Counted from the first letter of the stretch, positions 1 to 8,549 are shown. The stretch is DNA of 28,165 nucleotides from a bacterium Ga0077546 (GCA_001464165.1 LNEX01000416.1:1-28165), one strand, 5' to 3'. Notes: generated by a model not told the origin, from the letters alone. Made by a program: numbers and translations.

Positions 1-1
1 T

Positions 2-523
2 GGAGCTATCATCGATACGGTCGCTAAGTCGTATCAATTGAATCTTGATAGTGAAGGTAGCAAGCTCTTTCAAGTTGTGGTTCCAGCTGGCCGTTATGCG
101 CTCTTCACTCAGCATAAGCCTGAAGAGTTTGCTATGTCATTATCCTTCGAAGACGAGCCTTTGATGCCAATTTGTGCTCAAGTGTACGACGCTGGGCACA
201 CCCATGACAGTGAAGTCAGTTCGGTTGGCATAACCTGTGACGGTGATCTTGACGAGAAGAAGTTTAATGAATGGCTAGGGGAGCTTTTGCGTGAGAAAGG
301 CACAGATATCTTTAGGATGAAAGGCATTCTTAGCATAGCCAAGCAGTCTCGGCGTTTTGTATTTCAGGGCGTGCATATGCTTTTTGATGGTCGGCCAGAC
401 AAAGAGTGGGGAGATGAGCCGCGCAACAACCAACTTGTTTTCATTGGTCGTAATCTCAACCGCGCAGAGCTAACGGAGGGTTTCTATTCATGTCTGGTAA
501 AGAGTCAACTGCTCAGAAAGTAA
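2..523 (+). CDS. COG0523 (CobW/ZNG1-like) GTPase, C-terminal part only
   Basis: The reading frame is open from base 2, so the gene begins before the window; about 173 residues are visible. The last 100 residues match the CobW C-terminal domain: VSSVGI, KKFNEWLGELL, a GTDIFRMKGIL stretch, FVFQGVHMLFDGRPDKEW and QLVFIGRNLNRAEL. The segment before this, around GRYALFTQHKPEEF, is an extra domain between the unseen G domain and the CobW_C domain. Family members are GTP-hydrolysing zinc chaperones or insertases that become important when zinc is scarce. The TTG at 38 is inside the gene and is not a start. The 3' end overlaps the next gene by 34 bases, which suggests translational coupling to the WD40 protein. 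The Walker A and CxCC motifs cannot be seen here, so function rests on the C-terminal domain and on the zinc context. Confidence 0.85.
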   Translation, partial: GAIIDTVAKSYQLNLDSEGSKLFQVVVPAGRYALFTQHKPEEFAMSLSFEDEPLMPICAQVYDAGHTHDSEVSSVGITCDGDLDEKKFNEWLGELLREKGTDIFRMKGILSIAKQSRRFVFQGVHMLFDGRPDKEWGDEPRNNQLVFIGRNLNRAELTEGFYSCLVKSQLLRK

Positions 524-1545
524 AAGATCTAGATTTAGCTTGGCTGCTTGATTGTGGTGACTATATCTCTAATTTAAGTTGGTCTAAAGATGGTTCTCTG
601 CTTGCCTGTGGCGACGCTGAAGGTAAGGTCACGGTTGTTGATGTTAGTGGAAAAGTAGTTTCGCAGTGGATGGCCCATAGCCTTGGCACGCTCAAGGTTG
701 GTTGGTCGGCTAGTGGTAAGTATTTAGCTAGTGCTGGTCAAGACTGTAAGGCTCGCATCTATGAGACTGCTAATCGTACCTTTGAACAAGTGGCTGAAAT
801 GGATCATGGCTCTAGTTGGGTGGAGCATCTTGCTTGGAATGCTAAGCGTGATGTCTTACTGACTGCTGCAGGAAAGGATCTGCGTCTGTGTGATGCTGTA
901 GGCAATGTCGAAAAAGAGTTTGTCCGGCATAGTAGCACCATTGCTGGTATCGCCTGGAATCCGGCTGTGCCAAATCTATTTGCCACCAGTAGTTATGGTG
1001 GGCTGAGGCTGTGGGCAGATTCTGAGGTTAAACCTAAGCGTTTCTTTGAATGGAAGGGCTCTGTTCTTGATATTGCTTATAGTCCAAACGGCAAAACTGT
1101 TGCTGGAGGCTGCCAGGATGGCGCTGCTCATATTTGGTTGCTGCCGAGTGGTGATGACCTTTTTATGAATGGTTACGCGACAAAGGTGCGAGAGCTCGCT
1201 TGGGATAGCACTTCACGCTACTTAGCCACCGGTGGCAGTGAAGTGGTGGTAATCTGGGATTTTAGTGGGAAAGGCCCTAGTGGTAGTAAGCCTTTGATGC
1301 TAGAAGGGCATCAAGCCTTTATTTCGAACTTGGCCTTTGCCCCAAGTGATATGCGCCTGGCTAGTTCGGGCCTCGATGGTAATTTGATTATTTGGAATAT
1401 CGCAGGCAAGAGCAAGAGCGAACCACTTGCTCTATTCACTGGTGATAGCGAAATCAGTTCGATAGCGTGGCAGCCGCAGGCGGCTAGCATTGCCATTGGT
1501 TGTGCATCAGGTAAATTGATTTTGCTTGACTTAAAAAACGTTTGA
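490..1545 (+). CDS. WD40 repeat beta-propeller protein (copy 1)
   Basis: This 351-residue protein consists almost wholly of WD40-type repeats of about 40 residues. Repeated blade endings include GKVTVVD, CKARIYE, DLRLCDA, GLRLWAD, AAHIWLL, VVVIWDF and NLIIWNI, with GHQAFISNLAF-type openings; this fits one seven-bladed propeller. There is no signal peptide or membrane segment, so it should be a cytoplasmic scaffold. The ATG at 490 has a strong GGAGGG nine bases upstream and lies inside the end of the preceding GTPase gene, so the two are probably made together. A clear paralogue lies at 11199-12230 directly behind a Zur box. Propellers bind partners and rarely catalyse, so the partner, possibly the GTPase, is the open question. 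Family assignment is secure; the zinc role is inferred from position. Confidence 0.9.
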   Translation: MSGKESTAQKVKDLDLAWLLDCGDYISNLSWSKDGSLLACGDAEGKVTVVDVSGKVVSQWMAHSLGTLKVGWSASGKYLASAGQDCKARIYETANRTFEQVAEMDHGSSWVEHLAWNAKRDVLLTAAGKDLRLCDAVGNVEKEFVRHSSTIAGIAWNPAVPNLFATSSYGGLRLWADSEVKPKRFFEWKGSVLDIAYSPNGKTVAGGCQDGAAHIWLLPSGDDLFMNGYATKVRELAWDSTSRYLATGGSEVVVIWDFSGKGPSGSKPLMLEGHQAFISNLAFAPSDMRLASSGLDGNLIIWNIAGKSKSEPLALFTGDSEISSIAWQPQAASIAIGCASGKLILLDLKNV

Positions 1546-1561
1546 AATTCACGGTCGTTAA

Positions 1562-1577
1562 TGATAATGTATTATCA
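1562..1577. promoter_or_regulatory. Zur-type operator upstream of zinc-free rpsD
   Basis: TGATAATGTATTATCA is a perfect 7-2-7 palindrome located 104 bases before the S4 ATG. The TATTAT inside it (1570-1575) can serve as a -10 element, with TTCACG at 1548-1553 as a 16-base-spaced -35, so a bound repressor would cover the promoter. The same 16-mer pattern recurs six more times in the window. Zur assignment rests on the regulated genes (S4, S18, COG0523) and on the Fur-family gene at 4129. Confidence 0.85.
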
Positions 1578-1681
1578 CTGATTGGGGGCGGCTCTATTGG
1601 CTGTCCTTAACTAAACTGATTGATTGAATTTCGTAGTAGAGCAGCTGAATTTGCTTTACAGTTTGTTGCGAGGAAAACTAG

Positions 1682-2275
1682 ATGAGATATACAGACTCTA
1701 AGGCAAAACGCTGTCGAGCTGTCGGTGTTAATTTGTTTGGGAACACTAAGTTTGATGACTTGAGACCTTATCCACCGGGTCAACATGGTCAAAAGAAGAA
1801 GAAAGTCTCTGACTATGGAACACAGCTCTTAGAGAAGCAGAAGATTCGCTGGTCTTATGGATTGTCAGAGAAGCAATTTGTGGCTCTTTACGAGGAAGCT
1901 ACAAGAGCTAAAGCTGCCACTGGCACTGTTCTCTTGCAATTGCTTGAGAGGCGTTTGGACAACATAGTTTTTCGCTCTGGTCTTTTTGCTAGTCGAGATT
2001 TAGCTAGGCAAATAGTCAATCATGGTCATGTTTTGGTAAATGGAAAAAAGCTTGATGTAGCATCAGCCAGGCTAAGTCCCGGTGATGTGATTACTTTCCG
2101 CGAGAAGAGTAAAAAGTTTATTCAAACAGTCACGCTCGAAAACATTCAAGTTAAGCCAGATTGGGTTGAAGTGTTAAAGAACGAACTGTCTATAAAATTG
2201 TTGCAAGTTCCTGAAAGAGATCAGCTAGATCAGAGTTTCAGAGAGAATTTAGTGGTCGAGTATTATTCGCGCTAA
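1682..2275 (+). CDS. rpsD: 30S ribosomal protein S4, zinc-independent (C-minus) paralogue
   Basis: This 197-residue protein is S4: it has RPYPPGQHG near residue 29 and an S4 RNA-binding domain around residues 87-150 (ERRLDNIVFRSGLFASRDLARQ, split here only by position; then HGHVLVNGKKLD). Zinc-binding S4 proteins carry four cysteines in the first 35 residues. Here the region reads YTDSKAKRCRAVGVNLFGN and keeps only one cysteine (residue 11), so it cannot form the zinc site. Replacement of zinc-containing ribosomal proteins by zinc-free paralogues is a known Zur response. The start is ATG with GAGGA eight to ten bases upstream. A Zur box lies at 1562-1577. I expect a zinc-binding or otherwise constitutive rpsD elsewhere in the genome; that cannot be seen here. 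Confidence 0.92.
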   Translation: MRYTDSKAKRCRAVGVNLFGNTKFDDLRPYPPGQHGQKKKKVSDYGTQLLEKQKIRWSYGLSEKQFVALYEEATRAKAATGTVLLQLLERRLDNIVFRSGLFASRDLARQIVNHGHVLVNGKKLDVASARLSPGDVITFREKSKKFIQTVTLENIQVKPDWVEVLKNELSIKLLQVPERDQLDQSFRENLVVEYYSR

Positions 2276-2323
2276 TCATTGGTAATCAGTGCTTATCCGT
2301 AATGAAAAGCTGGAGGATTTGTC

Positions 2324-2707
2324 TTGATCTCTAAAGGTGCAGAGTATTCTTTACGGGTGGTCGTCCTGCTTACCAGAAGTAAGGGAAGGAGGCTTGCGGC
2401 TTCGGAGATTGCTGAGCAGACAAGGATATCGATTGCTTACATTCCGAAGGTTCTTAAACCGCTAATATCAGCCGGATTAGTCACTAGCAATCGCGGTGTT
2501 AATGGTGGCTACGCCTTGAAGAGATCAAGTAAGCTCATCACTATTTTGGACATTATAAATATCGTTGGAAATGCTCAAGATGAGCACGTTGAGCGAAGGG
2601 AGTTGAGTGAAAACTTCGGTTCGCTCTGCAAAAAGCTAGAGCAGCTAGATGCTCAAATTTTAGACTTTTGCGCCAAGACCACAGTCGCTCAACTGGCAGC
2701 TAGTTAG
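2324..2707 (+). CDS. Rrf2-family transcriptional regulator without Fe-S cysteines
   Basis: The 127-residue product begins [16 protein letters not shown] and has a winged helix-turn-helix ([27 protein letters not shown], given here as the region at residues 27-53), followed by the NGGYALKRS wing. This is the Rrf2 fold. Fe-S sensing members (IscR, NsrR) have three clustered cysteines after the wing; here only two isolated cysteines remain (about residues 103 and 114), so a cluster is unlikely, as in CymR-like members. The TTG start is chosen because GGAGG lies seven bases upstream. It is 48 bases behind S4 and probably cotranscribed from the same Zur-controlled promoter. Its last eight bases overlap the end of the convergent GTPase gene. 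Target genes are unknown. Confidence 0.8.
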   Translation: MISKGAEYSLRVVVLLTRSKGRRLAASEIAEQTRISIAYIPKVLKPLISAGLVTSNRGVNGGYALKRSSKLITILDIINIVGNAQDEHVERRELSENFGSLCKKLEQLDAQILDFCAKTTVAQLAAS

Positions 2708-3899
2708 CAACAGTCCATTCGCTGGGCAGCATGTCGTTGTATTTAGCCCACGATTTAGGCCCAAGTTTCATTTCTTTATCCGTCAGTAGGCACTGATTAA
2801 GTTCGTTTTCGATCCATTCTTTATCCATGTGAATACCTATGAATACGCATTCTTGGCGTCTGTCACCGTATTCGCCTTGGCACTCCTCTTCGATTTCAGC
2901 ACGAAAAGCTTCTTCTTCTGGCCATTCTTCTTTATCGATGCAAGCCCACCATTGATGAGCTGGCTGTAAGCGGCATGAGCCCCCAGCGTGCGACCAATCT
3001 AGGGCAAAGTCCATGCGACTGGCTAACCAGAAGAAACCTTTTGAGCGAATGACACCATCCCATTCTTTGTCTAAGAATGCTCTGAAGCGCTCTGGGTGTA
3101 TGGGACGGCGTGCCTTATAGACAAAGCTAGATATGCCATATTCTTCGGTTTCAGGAATGTGCTCTCCACGCATTTCTTTCATCCAGCCTGGCGCTTCGGA
3201 GGCCTTCTCGAAATCGAACAGCTTGGTATTTAGAATGTCGCTGGTATTTATTTTTCCAAATTCACTTTCGATAATTCTTGCTTCAGGATTTAGGTGAGCG
3301 ATTATTTTATGCAGCTCTTCTAGCTTTTCTGCTTCTAAGAGGTCGGTTTTGTTGAGCACAATGACATTGGCAAATTCAATTTGATCAACAAGCAGATCAG
3401 ATATGCTGCGGTCGTCGTCTTCATTGATGCTGAGGTTGCGGTCTTTCAACTCGACGCCCTCTTCATAGTCGCGCAAGAAGTTGAAGCCATCAACTACAGT
3501 AACCATTGTGTCTAGGGTGGCAATCTTGCCCAGGCTCTCACCACTCTCATCTTCAAAAGAGAAGGTCTCAGCGACGGGGAGAGGCTCTGAGATACCAGTT
3601 GACTCTACTAAGAGGTAATCGAATTTGCCTTGTTTAGCGAGTTTGGAGATTTCTATCAAGAGATCTTCGCGCAGAGTACAGCAAATGCAACCATTAGACA
3701 TCTCGACTAATTTTTCTTCGACGCGATTGAGGCTGGCACCGCCATGCTTTATTAGCTGCGCGTCAATATTTACTTCGCTCATATCGTTGACGATGATTGC
3801 TACACGCAGCCCCTCGCGGTTGTTGAGTACGTGGTTGAGCAAAGTAGTTTTGCCGGCGCCGAGAAAACCAGATAAAACTGTTACTGGCAGTGTTTTCAT
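2700..3899 (-). CDS. COG0523 zinc chaperone GTPase, ZagA/YciC-like
   Basis: The 399-residue protein has a Walker [10 protein letters not shown] at residues 11-19, the family CxCC metal motif GCICC at 70-74, a switch-type ESTGISEP at 99-106 and the guanine specificity motif NKTD at 183-186. The CobW C-terminal domain ends with [25 protein letters not shown] and a DKEW segment, a pattern typical of the longer YciC/ZagA subfamily (about 400 residues). ZagA of Bacillus is Zur-regulated and supports zinc-dependent folate enzymes under starvation; the same role is inference here. The ATG at 3899 sits downstream of a TTGACT-N17-TATTAT promoter overlapped by the box at 4034-4049. It is a close paralogue of the gene at 4682-5929. 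Confidence 0.92.
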   Translation of the reverse strand: MKTLPVTVLSGFLGAGKTTLLNHVLNNREGLRVAIIVNDMSEVNIDAQLIKHGGASLNRVEEKLVEMSNGCICCTLREDLLIEISKLAKQGKFDYLLVESTGISEPLPVAETFSFEDESGESLGKIATLDTMVTVVDGFNFLRDYEEGVELKDRNLSINEDDDRSISDLLVDQIEFANVIVLNKTDLLEAEKLEELHKIIAHLNPEARIIESEFGKINTSDILNTKLFDFEKASEAPGWMKEMRGEHIPETEEYGISSFVYKARRPIHPERFRAFLDKEWDGVIRSKGFFWLASRMDFALDWSHAGGSCRLQPAHQWWACIDKEEWPEEEAFRAEIEEECQGEYGDRRQECVFIGIHMDKEWIENELNQCLLTDKEMKLGPKSWAKYNDMLPSEWTVAN

Positions 3900-4033
3900 T
3901 CTTTAGCCTATTTTTGTTTCTTAACGATTATTCTGTCTGACTTTTTCATATTTCTAAGTATTTGTCCTTTGCAGCACAATACAGACCCGGTCTAGATGCA
4001 GGGTCTTCAAGGCTAAAGTTTTGGCAAGGCCAG

Positions 4034-4049
4034 TGATAATAGATTATCA
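4034..4049. promoter_or_regulatory. Zur-type operator between zagA-like GTPase and zur
   Basis: TGATAATAGATTATCA is a perfect 7-2-7 palindrome in the divergent region. On the minus strand it reads TGATAATCTATTATCA, identical to the box in front of the WD40 gene at 11199. It lies 80 bases before the Fur-family ATG and 135 bases before the GTPase ATG, so one site could control both and make the regulator autoregulated. Confidence 0.87.
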
Positions 4050-4064
4050 TTAAGAGGAAGTCAA
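4036..4064 (-). promoter_or_regulatory. Sigma70-type promoter of the ZagA-like GTPase gene
   Basis: On the minus strand, TTGACT (4064-4059) and TATTAT (4041-4036) are separated by exactly 17 bases. The -10 lies wholly inside the Zur box at 4034-4049, so repressor and polymerase should compete. The same arrangement occurs at 4510-4538 and 11146-11174. Confidence 0.75.
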
Positions 4065-4128
4065 CCCTCTTTAAGCTTGAACAATTGCCTGGATGTTGTA
4101 ATCTTGCTATGTAAGCAATAGGGTGGTT

Positions 4129-4500
4129 ATGGAGCGCAATACACAGCAACGGCAGGCCATTCTTAAGGCGTTTGAGAGTGCTGAGAGGCCCTTAGCAGTT
4201 CAAGAGATTCTTGACCTAGCTCAGGGTGATTGCCCGGGCTTAGGCGTTGCTACGATCTATAGAAATCTAAAAGCGCTGGTGGGCGACAAAAAACTCATAG
4301 TTGTTGATATGCCTGGCGGCGTTGCTTTATATGAATTACCAGGCGGTCACCATCATCATCACTTCTCTTGTAGTGGTTGTCAGAAAGTTTTTGATGTAGA
4401 TGGCTGTGGTCTTAACGTAAAGAACCTAGTGCCGAATGGATTTACCCTAAAACGGCATGAAGTTCTGCTGTACGGATTTTGTGATTCTTGCTCGCGCTAA
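4129..4500 (+). CDS. zur: Fur-family zinc uptake regulator
   Basis: This 123-residue protein is a Fur-family repressor: an N-terminal winged helix (RQAILKAFE, then GVATIYRNLKALV near residues 39-51) and a C-terminal dimerisation/metal domain with a GHHHHHF run (73-79), CSGC at 81-84 and CDSC at 118-121. The two CxxC pairs form the structural zinc site; the histidines with C93 and H110 could make the sensory site. I chose ATG 4129 (MERNTQQ) over the in-frame GTG at 4123 because AGGG (4120-4123) is spaced five bases from the ATG. Zur rather than iron Fur is inferred from its neighbours: zinc-free S4 and S18 and several COG0523 GTPases. It lies behind its own operator. Confidence 0.85.
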   Translation: MERNTQQRQAILKAFESAERPLAVQEILDLAQGDCPGLGVATIYRNLKALVGDKKLIVVDMPGGVALYELPGGHHHHHFSCSGCQKVFDVDGCGLNVKNLVPNGFTLKRHEVLLYGFCDSCSR

Positions 4501-4509
4501 CAAAAAATA

Positions 4510-4538
4510 TTGACTTATTGATAATGATAACCTATTAT
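4510..4538 (+). promoter_or_regulatory. Promoter of the GTPase-S18-TPR-FAD operon
   Basis: TTGACT (4510-4515) and TATTAT (4533-4538) are 17 bases apart. The -10 falls inside the Zur box at 4525-4540. The predicted transcript would start near 4545, leaving a leader of about 135 bases before the ATG at 4682. Confidence 0.75.
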
Positions 4539-4540
4539 CA
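4525..4540. promoter_or_regulatory. Zur-type operator with an additional half-site
   Basis: TGATAACCTATTATCA differs from a perfect palindrome at one base. An extra TGATAAT half-site starts six bases upstream (4519), giving overlapping TGATAAT-GATAA repeats; two dimers could bind from different faces. It overlaps the -10 of the operon starting at 4682. Confidence 0.82.
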
Positions 4541-4681
4541 ATAAAGCGATAAACGCTGCAAGAGCAACTTGGAAATTGATCTGGCTCTGATCTTTTGCCG
4601 GTGAGGGTGGCACCAGGCTCTCGGTTGCCATCCTTGACTCTTGTAGCTTTGCTTAGGCTTAGTTTGCATGCGTGGGGTTCC

Positions 4682-5929
4682 ATGAAAAAGTTACCGGTGA
4701 CTGTATTGTCTGGCTTTCTTGGTGCAGGCAAAACGACTTTGCTCAACCATATTCTCTCTAATAGAGATGGTCTCAAGGTCGCTGTGATAGTGAATGACAT
4801 GAGTGAGGTCAATATTGACGCTCAGCTAGTTAAGCAGGGTGCAAGCCTTAGTCGTGTTGACGAGAAATTGGTTGAGATGTCGAATGGCTGTATCTGCTGC
4901 ACTTTGCGAGAAGATCTGCTCGTCGAGATCAATCGCTTAGCTAGTGAAGGTCGCTTTGATTATTTGTTGGTTGAGTCTACCGGAATATCGGAGCCGATGC
5001 CGGTTGCTGAAACCTTTGTCTTTACTGATGCTAACGGTGTTTCGCTTTCAGAAGTAGCTCACCTCGATACCATGGTTACAGTAGTAGATGCCATGAATTT
5101 TCTTGATGATTATATGGAGAGCGCGGCCTTAGTGTCGCGTGGTCTAGAGTTGAATGAGGGAGATCCTCGGACCATAAGCGATTTGCTTATAAGCCAGGTT
5201 GAATTTGCCAATGTGATTATCGTCAATAAGACTGATCTGATTTCGAAGAATGATCTAAATAGGTTGACGAAAATTTTGCAGCACCTCAACCCTGAGGCTC
5301 GCATTGTGCGTTCGAAATTTGGTCTGGTAGATCTGAATAAAATTCTAAATACAGGCCTCTTCCAGTTTGATCGTGCGGCCGAGGCTCCTGGCTGGCTCAA
5401 GGAATTGCGCGGTACTCATACTCCTGAGACTGTTGAGTACGGCATCACCAATTTTGTTTACACCGCTCGTCGTCCTATGCATCCGGAACGCTTGCGGGCA
5501 TTTCTTGACGCTGACTGGGATGGTGTTATCCGCTCAAAAGGATTTCTTTGGGTGGCTACCCGTATGGACTATTCAATAGAGTGGTCGCAAGCAGGTGGTG
5601 CCTGTCGTATTGAGCCTGGGGCAATGTTCTTTGCTGCTATGGATAAGGAGCGTTGGCCGCAAGATTCGTTGCTTCTGCGCGATATTCACGATAGCTGGGA
5701 AGAGCCCTTTGGTGATCGTCGCCAGCAGTTGGTTTTGATTGGTATCGGTATGGATCAACAATGGCTAACTAAAGAGCTGGATGCTTGTTTGCTCACTAAT
5801 GAGGAAATGATTGCCGGGGTTGATGCTTGGAAGAATCTGCCCGACTCGTTCCCTGATTGGAATATCAAATTTTTGAGTGATGTGGCGCAAGAGAACATGG
5901 CTATAAGTCATTTAGCGGCAGCAAAATAA
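4682..5929 (+). CDS. COG0523 zinc chaperone GTPase, ZagA/YciC-like (second copy)
   Basis: The 415-residue protein closely parallels the one at 2700-3899: GFLGAGKTT at 11-19, GCICC at 69-73, ESTGISEP at 98-105, NKTD at 182-185, and a CobW C-terminal domain with [14 protein letters not shown] and [18 protein letters not shown]. The reading frame is open farther upstream, but [12 protein letters not shown] aligns with the other copy's [12 protein letters not shown], so ATG 4682 is chosen, with a weak GGGG before it. It heads an operon with zinc-free S18, a TPR protein and an FAD enzyme. Two near-identical-type ZagA proteins 700 bases apart look like a local duplication that then diverged. Both keep all GTPase and metal motifs. 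Confidence 0.92.
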   Translation: MKKLPVTVLSGFLGAGKTTLLNHILSNRDGLKVAVIVNDMSEVNIDAQLVKQGASLSRVDEKLVEMSNGCICCTLREDLLVEINRLASEGRFDYLLVESTGISEPMPVAETFVFTDANGVSLSEVAHLDTMVTVVDAMNFLDDYMESAALVSRGLELNEGDPRTISDLLISQVEFANVIIVNKTDLISKNDLNRLTKILQHLNPEARIVRSKFGLVDLNKILNTGLFQFDRAAEAPGWLKELRGTHTPETVEYGITNFVYTARRPMHPERLRAFLDADWDGVIRSKGFLWVATRMDYSIEWSQAGGACRIEPGAMFFAAMDKERWPQDSLLLRDIHDSWEEPFGDRRQQLVLIGIGMDQQWLTKELDACLLTNEEMIAGVDAWKNLPDSFPDWNIKFLSDVAQENMAISHLAAAK

Positions 5930-5941
5930 ATAGAGGTGAAT

Positions 5942-6199
5942 ATGGCAGGAAAGGTACAGAGAACTGAGCCGCGGGGCCTTATGCCGAAGCGGGCAAAAGT
6001 TGATCCTATTGCATCGAACAAGATTGAGCGGGTTGACTATAAAGACGTCAATTTTTTGCGCAAGTTTTTGTCGGAAAATGGCAAAATTTTGCCAGCTCGC
6101 ATTACTGGTTGCAGTCGTAAAAATCAGCGTATGGTGACAAAAGCGATTAAGCGAGCCCGCGAAATTGGTTTCCTTCCGTTTGCTGGCACGGGTACATAG
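5942..6199 (+). CDS. rpsR: 30S ribosomal protein S18, zinc-independent paralogue
   Basis: This 85-residue protein contains the S18 core: [21 protein letters not shown], seen around residues 32-52, then [23 protein letters not shown] and FLPF. Zinc-type S18 has cysteines in the N-terminal segment just before the YKDV motif; here that segment reads [16 protein letters not shown] with no cysteine, leaving a single cysteine at ITGC. It therefore should not hold zinc. ATG 5942 is preferred to the in-frame GTG at 5936 because AGAGGTG (5932-5938) then works as a ribosome site. It lies 12 bases behind the GTPase in the Zur-controlled operon. Confidence 0.9.
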   Translation: MAGKVQRTEPRGLMPKRAKVDPIASNKIERVDYKDVNFLRKFLSENGKILPARITGCSRKNQRMVTKAIKRAREIGFLPFAGTGT

Positions 6200-6201
6200 T
6201 T

Positions 6202-7095
6202 GTGAGTAAACAGACTCTTGATGCGCCAAAGACTGAAGACGCAAAGGCTCTTGCGGCGTTTGATTCGGCTCGCGAGTTTATGCTTGCCGATGATTTTGAT
6301 CAAGCTCTGCTTAGGTTTGCCGAGGTGAAGAAGTCTTGGCCAGAGATTTCTGAGACTAACTACTATCGTGGTTGGATATACTATCTCAAGAAAGATTATC
6401 AAATGGCGATAGATGAGTTTACTATCCGTCTTTTGATGCAGCCCAAATGCGCACTAGCTATGTATTTTCGTGGTCTTTGTTACGAAGAGCTGAACGATCA
6501 TTTTGCAGCACTAAGTGACTACACAAACGCACTTGATGAAGACGAAGATTTCGTCATGGCCTATTATGTTCGAGGTCGGCTGCGAGCCGCTCTAATGGAT
6601 TTTAATGGAGCTGTTGACGATTACAATGAGGCGATTGAAATAGAGCCTGGTTTTGCTGATGCCTGGTACAGCAGAGCACTTATATTCGAAGAGTTTGAGC
6701 AGTTTGGCGAAGCTATTCGCGACTATGATCAAGCAATTCAGGTTGATCCTGCTCATGCTGATGCTTTGTGTGCAAGAGGCATGTTGTTTAAGCGCTTAGG
6801 CGAAGGAGCTTTTGCTTTGGCCGATTTCAATAAATGTCTTGAGTCAGATCCATCTATGGTAGAAGCTTGGGTTGAAAAAGCCCGCGTTTTGAAATCGTGT
6901 GGTAGCCTGCCGCAGGCTCTAGCTTGCATAACTAAGGCAATAGATTGCGAGAGTGACCCTGAGTTTTTACAAGAACGGGCTGTTATCTATATGGAGCTAG
7001 GGCAGCCAGATTTGGCTTACAAAGACTTTAGTCGCTATATCGCTGAACTAAATCGAGAAGACAAAGAGCTTTCTGGTGGCTCACTTGATTGTTAG
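6202..7095 (+). CDS. TPR repeat protein (copy 1)
   Basis: The 297-residue protein is a tandem array of about seven tetratricopeptide repeats from residue 20 to 285. Blocks such as FDSAREFMLADDFDQAL, YYRGWIYYLKKDYQMAI, YFRGLCYEELNDHFAAL and WYSRALIFEEFEQFGEAI are spaced by 34 residues. There is no signal peptide or membrane helix, so a cytoplasmic scaffold is likely. The GTG start leaves two bases after the S18 stop. Its paralogue at 12260-13129 aligns from the first residue (MSKQTLDAP versus MSPYVLTCP, both 27 residues to the second methionine), which supports both starts. One copy follows S18, the other follows a WD40 protein; both sit behind Zur boxes. Partner unknown. Confidence 0.88.
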   Translation: MSKQTLDAPKTEDAKALAAFDSAREFMLADDFDQALLRFAEVKKSWPEISETNYYRGWIYYLKKDYQMAIDEFTIRLLMQPKCALAMYFRGLCYEELNDHFAALSDYTNALDEDEDFVMAYYVRGRLRAALMDFNGAVDDYNEAIEIEPGFADAWYSRALIFEEFEQFGEAIRDYDQAIQVDPAHADALCARGMLFKRLGEGAFALADFNKCLESDPSMVEAWVEKARVLKSCGSLPQALACITKAIDCESDPEFLQERAVIYMELGQPDLAYKDFSRYIAELNREDKELSGGSLDC

Positions 7096-7104
7096 AGGTG
7101 TGCT

Positions 7105-8331
7105 GTGCTTGATTGGGTGATTGTCGGTGGTGGCATACATGGTACTTATGCAAGCAACCAGATCTTAAAGGCTGGAAGAGCTAACCCCGAGAAGGTTTTA
7201 GTGATAGATCCTCATGATCGGCCTCTTGCTGTCTGGAAGCGTTGTGCTGAAAATACGGGAATGGAGTTTTTGCGCTCGCCGGCTGAGCATAACCTTGATG
7301 CTGGTTCAGGCGCGCTAAAGCGCTTTGCTAGAGAACGAGCGAGCGGTGCGGCGGAGTTTTATTCAAAGTATAAGCGTCCATCGCTGCGATTGTTCAATGC
7401 TCATTGTGATCATGTAGTTGATTCTGGCAATCTCTCCTCTATGCGTCACAACGCCAGTGCTCTCTCTCTGAGTAGGAAAGGTAAATCTTATATTGTCACT
7501 ACTACAGAAGGTGAATTCGAGTCTAAGCGTGTCATCCTTGGTATTGGCATGGCTGATTGCCTTAGTATTCCGGCATGGGCCAAAGAGCTGCACGCGGTAT
7601 CACCAATTGTTCATGTATTTTCGCCAGATTTCGCAGCTGCTGCCGCGAGGGAATGGTCAAAGGTAGTCGTTGTCGGTGGCGGGATTAGCGCGATGCAAGT
7701 AGCTCTGTCATTGTCAAAGAAGCGGCCCGGTCAAGTTACACTGTTGCATTCTCGGGAGTTCAAGATCAAGCAGTTTGACGCAGACCCCTGTTGGCTAGGA
7801 CCGAAGTGTTTGAATCTTCTTGCTCGTGAAGCTAACTTTGTTGAGCGCCGCAGAAGAGTAGATAGTGCTCGCCATTGGGGTTCGTTTCCAGAAGATGTTC
7901 GTCGCCAGGCTCATGGAGCAATGATAAGCAAAGCCGTTTCGTTTGTTGAGAATTCGGTGGTTTCTGCAAGTGGCGATAGCAGCTCCGTTCGCCTTACTCT
8001 TGAAGATCAAAGTTTAATTGAGGCCGACCTGGTGGTTTTGGCAACTGGTTTTGAGCGCTGTTTGCCTGGTGGTGCATTAGTTCGGCAAGTAATAGACGAG
8101 ATGAATCTGCCTTGCGCACCCTGTGGTTTTCCCGTCTTGGATAAATATTTGCGTTGGTCTGATGGGCTCTTTGTTACCGGAGCATTAGCCGAATTAGTTA
8201 TCGGCCCGGCCTCTCGCAACATTATCGGTGCGCGGATGGCGAGTGAGCGGATTATTAGCGCTGACATTCCCCGGCCTTATCGTCCGAGAGAATTGTCCTA
8301 CTATTACTATAGAAGTCGCCGTACTGGCTGA
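7105..8331 (+). CDS. FAD/NAD(P)-binding oxidoreductase, N-monooxygenase-like (copy 1)
   Basis: The 408-residue protein has two Rossmann dinucleotide motifs, VIVGGGIHGT at 5-14 (FAD) and VVVVGGGISAM at 187-197 (NAD(P)H), and the ATGFE motif at 313-317 typical of flavin monooxygenases and the lysine/ornithine N-hydroxylase (SidA/IucD) superfamily. The middle motif FDADPCWLGPKC (224-235) with two cysteines is shared with the paralogue at 15278-16453. The family's substrate is unknown to me; candidates are N-hydroxylation of an amine in a metal-binding metabolite or thiol/disulfide chemistry. GTG start with AGAGGTG four bases upstream; the gene is nine bases behind the TPR stop and last in the Zur-controlled operon. 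Its 3' end overlaps the convergent 80-residue gene by 25 bases. Confidence 0.82.
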   Translation: MLDWVIVGGGIHGTYASNQILKAGRANPEKVLVIDPHDRPLAVWKRCAENTGMEFLRSPAEHNLDAGSGALKRFARERASGAAEFYSKYKRPSLRLFNAHCDHVVDSGNLSSMRHNASALSLSRKGKSYIVTTTEGEFESKRVILGIGMADCLSIPAWAKELHAVSPIVHVFSPDFAAAAAREWSKVVVVGGGISAMQVALSLSKKRPGQVTLLHSREFKIKQFDADPCWLGPKCLNLLAREANFVERRRRVDSARHWGSFPEDVRRQAHGAMISKAVSFVENSVVSASGDSSSVRLTLEDQSLIEADLVVLATGFERCLPGGALVRQVIDEMNLPCAPCGFPVLDKYLRWSDGLFVTGALAELVIGPASRNIIGARMASERIISADIPRPYRPRELSYYYYRSRRTG

Positions 8332-8549
8332 TTTGCTGATTTATTCGCTTCTTTTTCTCTGCGCAGAACAGGCTCGTAGCCGACGAAAATATATTCGATC
8401 ATCTCAAGGGTTTCAGCACAGCAAGCGCAACAGTGGCGACCATAAACAGGTCTATCTGGATGGTGCCAGGCGACCATGAATTCAACTGCCTTGTTGAAAC
8501 CGCCGACAATATCACCGTCGAAAGGGCCGCCTTTAAACTCGATTATCAT
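8307..8549 (-). CDS. Small Cys/His-cluster protein of unknown function
   Basis: This 80-residue protein starts MIIEFKGGPFDGDIV and contains a dense cluster: HH at 29-30, then H39, C40, C41, C43 and C44 (GRHCCACC), followed by EYIFVGYEP. The cluster could bind zinc or another metal, or be redox active. The ATG at 8549 is preceded by GGAGAG with good spacing. It is 33 bases behind the 99-residue gene and so under the Zur box at 8905-8920. I do not recognise a named family beyond the common GGPFDG opening of short bacterial and phage proteins. Making a cysteine-rich protein under zinc starvation would be odd unless it scavenges or passes on metal. Confidence 0.65.
   Translation of the reverse strand: MIIEFKGGPFDGDIVGGFNKAVEFMVAWHHPDRPVYGRHCCACCAETLEMIEYIFVGYEPVLRREKEANKSANQPVRRLL

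Noticed and set aside
1562..1577. Reading the boxes as iron Fur sites
   Set aside because: TGATAAT/ATTATCA half-sites also resemble iron Fur boxes, but no iron-uptake or siderophore-receptor gene lies behind them, while zinc-free S4 and S18 and COG0523 genes do. Not fully excluded without experiment.
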